DNA from: Glandiceps talaboti | Lineage: Eukaryota > Hemichordata > Enteropneusta > Spengelidae | Direction of reading: 5' to 3' | Length of the DNA stretch: 64,000 nt | NCBI RefSeq assembly: GCF_964340395.1 | Contig: NC_135550.1 | Location: 16,072,984-16,136,983 of the forward strand | Shown here: one piece after another, positions 57,401 through 64,000 of the stretch | Numbering within the stretch: position 1 is the stretch's first letter | Layout of the letters: each line of letters opens with the position of its first letter | The notes under the pieces: generated by a model | Told to the model about the DNA's origin: nothing | What the model saw: only the letters and a program-made list of their open reading frames with translations | Database searches by the model: none | Made by a program: the position numbers and the translations under genes

Positions 57401-60400
57401 CAACCATTTTGCATGTACAGTAAGGATTGCAGAGGACACCCTAGATTTGACAAAGTTAGGGCTCTTGCCACTGATCATATCACAGTACACAAAACTGAAC
57501 AAAATGCATGTAAAAGAACTCTGTAGTGGTTATGCATGTTTTTGATTACTAGTAGTCGCTAATAAAATTGTATACCAGGTAAGACATGGATAATGAGTGG
57601 TGACTTCATGTCTGCTGTCAGTACACTACAATGCTCAACTATTCCAGCCTTCACTTCTACCTAAAACAGCTTGCAAACAGCACTCCTAGTGGCCAAACCA
57701 GGAAACCTTTCATCTGTCTAAAAACCAGAATTATCCAATATGATGTTTAGTACTAAGTAATAGAGTAACTTGATCCACTGAAGAGTACATTTATGTAAGT
57801 TTTTGATAAATAAAAGATGGATACCCCTTAAAGGAGAAAAATGTTTGTAATAAGAAATATTATCTCACAGAAGTGTACACAAATGTATTTTATTTTATCT
57901 TGTACTACAATAAATATATGAATACTCACACCACACATACACGCAAAAGTGTAACCTTCTGAATATTCTATTCATTCTGTGGTCATATGACAGCAGCATG
58001 TGTCTACGCAATTCTCGCTATCTGCAATACAATTGTATGCTTCGCTAAGGCGTCAAATGGAACGCAGTCTCGCTACCGCGCTTGCATTTGTCGACACCTA
58101 CACTTCTGGTTGCCTATATCAATACACGTGAATGTTTCTTCCAAACAGTTTGATTTGTAACAAATAAGATAAACGCAAGTTTTAAGCTCATATAATTATG
58201 GAGGTGGGAAATTTAAATATGTACAGTATCTTTCCAGAGCAAAATTACAAGAGATGTCTACAACTGAAAATGGGAAAGAAACATTCCTTTGTATTAGCAT
58301 AGCCGACCGGAAGTGTAGTTGTCGACATTAGAATGCGTTGTCACGCATCTTCGTTCCATTTGACTCCACAGTGATGTGTAGAATTGTATTGCAGGTAGCG
58401 AGAATTGGTGCTCAAACATGTGTAAAAATGTTCATAGACACCAGTATTTTCCCCCAATTTTTCAGTTGATTATACTTACGCAGGTATAACAATTCTCCAA
58501 TATATTTTTTTCACATTCAGCCTGAAAATATACATGATCATGACTCGTAGTGTCAAAGGCTCCTTTGGTCACTCATATTTTCCTTGGCGTAAAGAAGAAA
58601 ATTACTTAGGGAATAATATCGATAATTGTGTTTTTGTGTACTTTATTGTATTATCAGAATTCAGAGAATATATTCACTACGCATGTGTCCTATCTTGAGC
58701 TTTACAATGAAAGTGGATATGATTTGCTGGATCCCAGGCATGAAGCCACAAAACTTGAAGATCTACCGTAAGTTATACTTTTCTTCAATATACATGTAAA
58801 GATTGAGTGTAGTTCCTTTTCTCCTAAAGGTTTTTTTTCCTGCAATGCTGTAACAGTTGTACAGGTTGAATTCATAAATTGGTACTCATGGAGATGATAA
58901 GACACAAGCTTGTACTGTAGTTTACAAATAAAACAAAAGAATATGATGTTTTGTCTGGTGAGGGCGCTAGATACTGGACAATCAGATTTTTGTCACATAA
59001 TAAGCACAAGTACACAAGGGTCAAAAATGGCCTTAAAAAGTAGTGTGTGCACTTAAACAGCATTAGGTTAACTTGTTAAAGCTGCACTAGCTGCAACTTG
59101 CATGGTTACTTTGTAAAAAGAACTGTTCTGTTATTAGATATATATAGACTTATTCATAATATCATACACCCTGAACAGTGTTAAATCACCTGATGGGAAA
59201 CATATTTCTGTAGCTGTACATACTGTATGTTACTACAATAATCAAATCAAGCTGATTTTTTGGTCCCCACCCTGTTTTGTATGAACCTATATCTACTGCA
59301 TAATTGTACATGTATTGTGGGCCCTCATCAAATACATAGGGGTATTATTTGTTGACGTGTTACTGCGATGCATCATATGCAATAATATGGAATGTCAGTA
59401 ACACATCAACAAATGATTAGCATTATGTAGTCGATGAGGACCCACAATTATTCGGTAGATATTGGTACATACAAAACAGCTTATAGCGATGCTCCCAGGA
59501 CTGGTGAGAGAGTCTTATGCAAACTGTACCAGACACAAAGTACAGTGAAGATTCGTTAAATGTGGCCATATATGAATTATGAAAATGGATTTCTTGAAAG
59601 GGGATGAAAGAGTCCAAGAGATCTGTCGAAAGCTGACAAAATGCCTCTATTCAATATTTTCTTGCAACTTTGTGTTGAAATTTCCAGGAAAGTGTCACTT
59701 ATGGAGGACAGTGATCAAAATATTCACCTGAAGAATTTATCAATTCATCCAGCCAATAATGAGGAAGATGCACTAAATTTACTATTTCTTGGTGACACAA
59801 ACAGAATGATAGCTGAAGTAAGTTGTCTCTCGATACAAAGACTGAATTAAAAGTAATTGTGTTAAGTGATTTTTACAAATTGTAGAATGTTGCATCATCT
59901 AAGCTTTCATTAAAAGTGGCAATATGGGTGAGGATTGGGGTATTTATTTTAGATTTTTAATTTATAAACAATTTGATCATGGCTTCCAAGAAAGAGCAAA
60001 CAAATTGTTTTCTGGTTAGTTTACCAGGAAAGTGATACATAATATGAAAGAAGTAGTTGTAAAAACTTACCCAACTTTCACAGACATAATTTTTGGGTAC
60101 ACCCAGAAATATTCATTGGCGTCAGGATTATAGAGAAACAAACTGTTATTATAATTTTGATCAGGTTTGATAATGTCATATTTTTTGATATTCTCCCTTC
60201 ACACACAGACACCAATGAATCAAGCATCCACTAGATCACATTGTATATTTACAATTCACATATCGGCCAGAGAACCAGGATCTGCTACGATAAGAAGAGC
60301 TAAACTTCATCTTGTAGATTTAGCTGGGTAAGTTTGAAAATCAAGTCATGTTTTGCTATAGTTTATACCATACTGATATTCTACACATGAGATAATATTA

Positions 60401-63400
60401 TTCCCCTATATTTTTCTTCGTTCAGCTCAGGAAATTATAAGTGACCTAAGGGGCCTTGTCACTAAGAGTCACTAAACAATTAGTGACAAAATCTTCGGTC
60501 ACATCAAAGACCCTCCACCAAGTCTGTGGTCACAAGTATTTCCTAGCTGAATGAAGAAAAAATTTTAGGATTGTACCTCCTGTTGTATAATTTATGAAAA
60601 AACAGGAAAAATAATGGGCAATTTTGAATGACTCATTTTTCAAGAACCACAGAACCAGTGATGTAGACACAATTGTTGTGATGTAGAATGACCAAGCTGT
60701 ATATTCCATATTTTTGGTTCAGCGACAATAATTTGCTTGTGGTGTAATATCTTTTGTTTGATTTCTGGTAATTGCACACTGTTGTAAAATTTTGCTACGA
60801 TTTAATACTGATCTTTGTTCTCTCCCTCTTTGACTTTTTCAGTTCTGAAAGAGTTCACAAGACAGGGGTAGGGGGAACACTTCTAGCTGAGGCAAAGTAC
60901 ATTAATTTATCACTACACTTCTTAGAACAGGTAAGTTACAACTACTCCTCCAAGCAGTTTCATCTGTAAAATAACTTTTCAGTTGCCTTCACATTTCTTA
61001 GTCTCTATGTTTCTAAATGCTTGTTACCAGTAGATTATACACAGGGACAAATAATCATGTATATGTCCCATACTCTTGGTTACCCAGACTCTCACCACTG
61101 AGGGCGCCACTACGAGACTCCCCAGACGAGAGTCTGGGGGAAATATAATCAAATTTTTTTCACACTGAAATCACGCAGTACATTTCTTTAAAGTCATGAA
61201 GAATGGGCCCTGTCTTTGTAATTAAGCATCTGGGTAACTGAGACCATATGTCCTAATGTAAGGTGCATTATACTTATTTTCAATATGATACATAAACAGT
61301 ATTTCAGCTGCTTCAGAGTCATGAGTACAACACAGAGGACCAAGTGCTTGCAGTTGTCATCCATGTGCTGTAGACTTCAAAGATTAAATAGTATTCTACA
61401 TATTCAGCAGTTCATCATTTGTCCTATTGTTCTACAGGTAATCATAGCATTGTCAGAGAAATCAAGGCAGCATATACCATACAGGAATTCTATGATGACA
61501 TCTGTACTGAGAGACAGTCTTGGTGGTAATTGTATGACCACTATGATTGCTACGTGCTCTGTAGAGAAGAAAAACATTGATGTAAGTATCACTTTGATCT
61601 ATTTGAAGATTTCCGTACTGTATTTAAAGGGACACAAGCTGAGCTTAACTTTTTTTGTGGGTATTTTTTGCCATGTATTAAAAAAGTCACCTGTAGTATT
61701 CTACAAAGTGTACTTGACCATCACTTTGTATTGGCAGAACTCAAACGTGTTATTCAGGCATTACTCGCTTTCATCCCACAAAATGATGATTTGACTGTAT
61801 GTAGAAGGCTTTCTAATACAACCCGTGCAATTTGTTCTTCAGGAGTCCATTTCTAGTTGTCGCTTTGCACAACGAGTTGCCATGGTTAAGAATGATGCCT
61901 CAATGAATGAAGAGGTAGACCCTAAATTGGTAAGTACATGTCTTTTTATGAAGTAATGTCAAACTGCTTACGCTAAACCATTGTGTTGGGCCATGACAGA
62001 TCATTGTAAATTCTTAGACTAGTACAGTATGTATATACAGCCCTACTGTTGTCAGTCACAGGAGTGTCTTTCTAAAAAATAGTATGTACCAACAAGTCCT
62101 ACTATAGTACATATAATTTTCAACATGTGGAATTATCACCATGCTCAATCACAAGAGGTGAAATATTACAAGGAAAAAGTGAAATAAAACCAGTTAGACT
62201 CGGCTCTGCAACTTTGTTATAAAAGAGAGAAATAAAAAAGGGGATTCTGTCACTTTGGCAGGGGGTAGCAGTTCATGGATCATGTTTACCAATACATACA
62301 TTGTATGTACATGTACGTACCTCATACTTGATACTATATGAGCATTTTGTTGATATTGCCCTGGGGTGTTTGTCAACAAGGATAGGATATCTGCTGTACA
62401 TGGTATATGTACCCATACATATGTACTATGTATACTTTGATGCTTTGGTGACTGCCAACAAGAGAAATTTCCTGTACACGTGATAAAAATCTTCTACTGT
62501 GGTCATTTACAGATGATCCAGAGGTTGAAGCGAGAGGTTCAGGAATTAAAAGATCAACTGAATCTTGCATCAGGAGAACAAAGTTCTGAAGACTTAACAG
62601 ATAAAGATATAGAAAGGTTTGTCATGGTAATTTCTACAAAATGGAGCACCTGAACCTGTCCAATTTCATCTTGTCATATTAAAAAAACAGTTTGTTGAAT
62701 GTTCCCAGTCAGTATTTCTTCCCATATTATTTGCATATGATGTCAGATAAGTTGCCAGTAAATAAACACCTCAATATATGGGAAGGATTTTAGAAAAAAA
62801 CAAACGAAAAGACTTAATATTGACGTAATTTAATTTGTTAAAACTGCTATGCTAAGGATTATTCTCTACCCAACAACAATTCAAGGATTTAGGCTAGATA
62901 TTGTAAATAGGCATAAACAATTGATTGACATGGAATTGTATGAGCGTTTATCAATTTTTATATTACCTTTAATTTCATACTGACTTGTATGAAATTACAC
63001 AAGTTAAAGGAATATTTAAGAGCTAGACGTTAAAAGGAAAGTCATGAAATTTTGCATTCCAAGAATTCCATGATGCTTGTTAGCTTTGTGACTGTTCAAT
63101 TAATATAGCTGTACAGAGACACATATTATGTAGTAATTCTTATTGTTTTCTTGCCATCTACTGACAGACTTAATGAACTTATTAAATACTACTTAGAAGA
63201 TACAGACGTGGAATCTACATTAAATCTTGGTGCTGATATGAGAAAAATCAATTTTGCTTTTAGAGTAATGAAGGTAAGTGACGAGCTGGTAGTTATAGTA
63301 CAGTATTGGATTTAACAGAACACAAGCTTCAGTTATTTTGTCCTCCACTTTGTGAATAGACTTTAGCCTCAAAAGAATTCTGTTAAATCTATTAAATGGA

Positions 63401-64000
63401 CGAGTTTTGGAAGTTTTTTTTGCAGTGTGTTTTCATGGAAAGGACATTACCTTTGAGCATCACTGTTACACATTGCTCAAATTTTATTATGTTTATCAAC
63501 AAACAAAGATGAAAACCCAACTCCTCGCAAGTCATTTCAGAGCTTTGGTTAATCCTGTATTTTCCCAGCTTATAATTGTTTGTGTATGAAGAAATAATCC
63601 CTGCTAGAAAGAGGTATTAAGGACTTGGTCTTATGAAGGAGCCGTCCTATTTTTGAGACCAAATCAAGATTTTGGTGATTTCATTTCCACTGCACTTTAA
63701 CACAGCCACACTTGTATTACCAAAAATGGGTTCACAAGTAAACATAAAATCTTAAGCCTGGCAGCAGGTGCATTACTGATTGAAGCAGTTACCAGTTGAT
63801 AAACAGGTGCATAGTGATGATTTGACAAGTGTGTGAACAGTTTCATTGTTTGTTTATAAGTTTGCAGACACTTTGAATGATTGAAAACTGTCCTGTTAGC
63901 GGGAAATTTATAATTCGCAGTTCTGGAATAGAATCTTGTTTGAATTCATATTTTTCTGTCTTATCCTAGGGCATGATACTAGACAGGAAGCCAGCACAAA
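54500..64000 (+). CDS. KIF6: KIF6 kinesin (kinesin-9 group), 5' part, cut by window end
   Basis: Microtubule motor of the KIF6/KIF9 group, linked to motile cilia. Exons: 54500-54559, 55579-55766, 56660-56702, 57259-57363, 58658-58767, 59688-59817, 60209-60327, 60843-60930, 61438-61581, 61843-61929, 62513-62616, 63168-63273, 63970-64000 (partial). All phases fit; 438 residues are in the window (human protein about 814). It starts [14 protein letters not shown], very like human KIF6. P-loop GQTGSGKT is at 96-103, switch I NQASTRSH at 216-223, switch II DLAGSE at 249-254, and [10 protein letters not shown] plus [20 protein letters not shown] follow. The stretch [17 protein letters not shown] and [14 protein letters not shown] distinguish KIF6 from KIF9. 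After the motor comes a charged helix ([12 protein letters not shown]). The exon 11 donor GTTTGT is weak. The rest lies beyond 64000. Confidence 0.97.
55866..56049. repeat. Degenerate ~22-bp repeats within an inverted repeat
   Basis: Several units of the form TTTCRGC..ACCC.AGA(C/T) follow each other from 55866 to about 55970. The part TAGACTTTTCAGCACCACTA through TCGGCAC (55911-55946) recurs as reverse complement at 56013-56049. Noncoding, in KIF6 intron 2. Confidence 0.65.
56660..57363 (+). CDS. KIF6: KIF6 exons 3-4, ATP-binding P-loop
   Basis: Exon 3 (56660-56702) encodes [14 protein letters not shown] and exon 4 (57259-57363) [12 protein letters not shown] to [11 protein letters not shown]. 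The Walker A motif is built across the intron. Exon 4 is phase 0 at both ends; skipping it would keep frame but remove the nucleotide site. Confidence 0.96.
56826..56841 (+). repeat. C homopolymer, 16 bases
   Basis: Uninterrupted C run in KIF6 intron 3, near a TG-rich stretch at 56761. Confidence 0.95.
57997..58423. mobile_element. Fold-back element with ~110-bp arms
   Basis: The left arm (57997-58113) includes CAATTCTCGCTATCTGCAAT, GTCAAATGGAACG and GTCGACACCTACACTTCTGG. The right arm (about 58304-58423) is the reverse complement with moderate divergence (CCGGAAGTGTAGTTGTCGAC, CGTTCCATTTGAC, ATTGCAGGTAGCGAGAATTG). The arms have more CG than the intron around them. It sits in KIF6 intron 4; noncoding. 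Confidence 0.75.
58497..58602. mobile_element. Fold-back element, family B, copy 2 (diverged)
   Basis: It begins CCAATATATTTTTTTCACATTCAGCC and ends GGTCACTCATATTTTCC, in the same layout as the element at 48620, with decayed arms. KIF6 intron 4, just upstream of exon 5. Confidence 0.6.
59314..59448. mobile_element. Fold-back element, 135 bp
   Basis: Outer ends ATTGTGGGCCCTCATC and GATGAGGACCCACAAT are reverse complements with one mismatch. Inner ATTTGTTGACGTGTTACTG pairs with CAGTAACACATCAACAAAT. The arms take up most of the element, leaving a short AT-rich loop. KIF6 intron 5. Confidence 0.75.
60209..60930 (+). CDS. KIF6: KIF6 exons 7-8, switch I and switch II
   Basis: Exon 7 (60209-60327) encodes [20 protein letters not shown] to KLHLVDLAG and exon 8 (60843-60930) [20 protein letters not shown] to [11 protein letters not shown] and DLAGSE are the gamma-phosphate sensors of kinesins and are intact. 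Gly252 is split by the intron (GG|T). Confidence 0.96.
60404..60570. mobile_element. Fold-back element, family B, copy 3
   Basis: TTTTTCTTCGTTCAGCTCAG and TAAGTGACCTAAGGGGCC on the left mirror GTGGTCACAAGTATTTCC and AGCTGAATGAAGAAAAAATT on the right. The interior repeats GTCACTA-type words. KIF6 intron 7. Confidence 0.65.
61083..61138. repeat. Short inverted repeat with internal CTCF-like word
   Basis: CCCAGACTCTC at 61083 mirrors GAGAGTCTGGG at 61128. Between them lies CCACTGAGGGCGCC. KIF6 intron 8. Confidence 0.6.
61438..63273 (+). CDS. KIF6: KIF6 exons 9-12, end of motor and neck region
   Basis: Exon 9 encodes [20 protein letters not shown] through [18 protein letters not shown] and exon 10 [17 protein letters not shown], the last core helices of the motor. 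Exon 11 ([19 protein letters not shown]) and exon 12 ([20 protein letters not shown]) are the start of the neck/stalk, matching human KIF6 including GADMRK. Together they cover residues 282-428. Confidence 0.95.

Noticed and set aside
61285-61794. 169-residue + strand frame
   Set aside because: It contains KIF6 exon 9 in frame but extends through intron at both sides; splice sites at 61437 and 61582 define the real exon.

Overview
This is a stretch of animal nuclear genome, not bacterial or viral. The sequence is AT-rich, coding sequence is split into short exons with GT..AG borders, and there are many microsatellites, long G/C homopolymers and small fold-back (MITE-like) elements. Protein similarity is high to human orthologues over full length. 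Intron and repeat style, frequent TACATGTA words and apparently single-copy genes fit an invertebrate, perhaps a deuterostome or a mollusc-like lophotrochozoan; the species cannot be fixed from sequence alone.

Three conserved protein genes explain the coding content. (1) Legumain (asparaginyl endopeptidase, C13 family), + strand, about 1.2-13.7 kb. A complete 447-residue reading frame was assembled from 12 exons with consistent phases. It has two alternative first coding exons of identical length (150 bp), each with its own signal peptide and its own related promoter block. (2) DAAM, the Dishevelled-associated formin, - strand, 41.65 down to 20.89 kb. A complete 1071-residue frame was assembled from 24 coding exons (GBD/FH3, coiled coil, FH1, FH2, DAD). 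A strong splice donor near 54.03 kb suggests an upstream noncoding exon, giving a 12-kb first intron. (3) KIF6, an axonemal-type kinesin, + strand from 54.50 kb and cut by the window end; 12 complete exons and the start of a 13th give the motor domain and the start of the neck/stalk.

DAAM and KIF6 lie head to head with about 470 bp between the DAAM donor and the KIF6 ATG. This region has NRF1-, YY1- and ETS-like sites and looks like a shared bidirectional promoter. From general knowledge, human KIF6 and DAAM2 are also divergent neighbours at 6p21, so the pair looks like old microsynteny.

Layout: 0-1.1 kb no gene seen; 1.1-14.2 kb legumain; 14.2-20.1 kb intergenic with fold-back elements; 20.1-54.0 kb DAAM; 54.0-54.5 kb shared promoter; 54.5-64 kb KIF6. 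The unusual material is the twin first exons with mirrored promoters, at least eight inverted-repeat elements (one appears to supply the legumain poly(A) signal), recurring CTCF-like GAGGGCGC motifs, a 26-bp minisatellite and a perfect 30-bp palindrome. I saw no new multi-gene system. All exon borders were read by eye and have not been tested against RNA.
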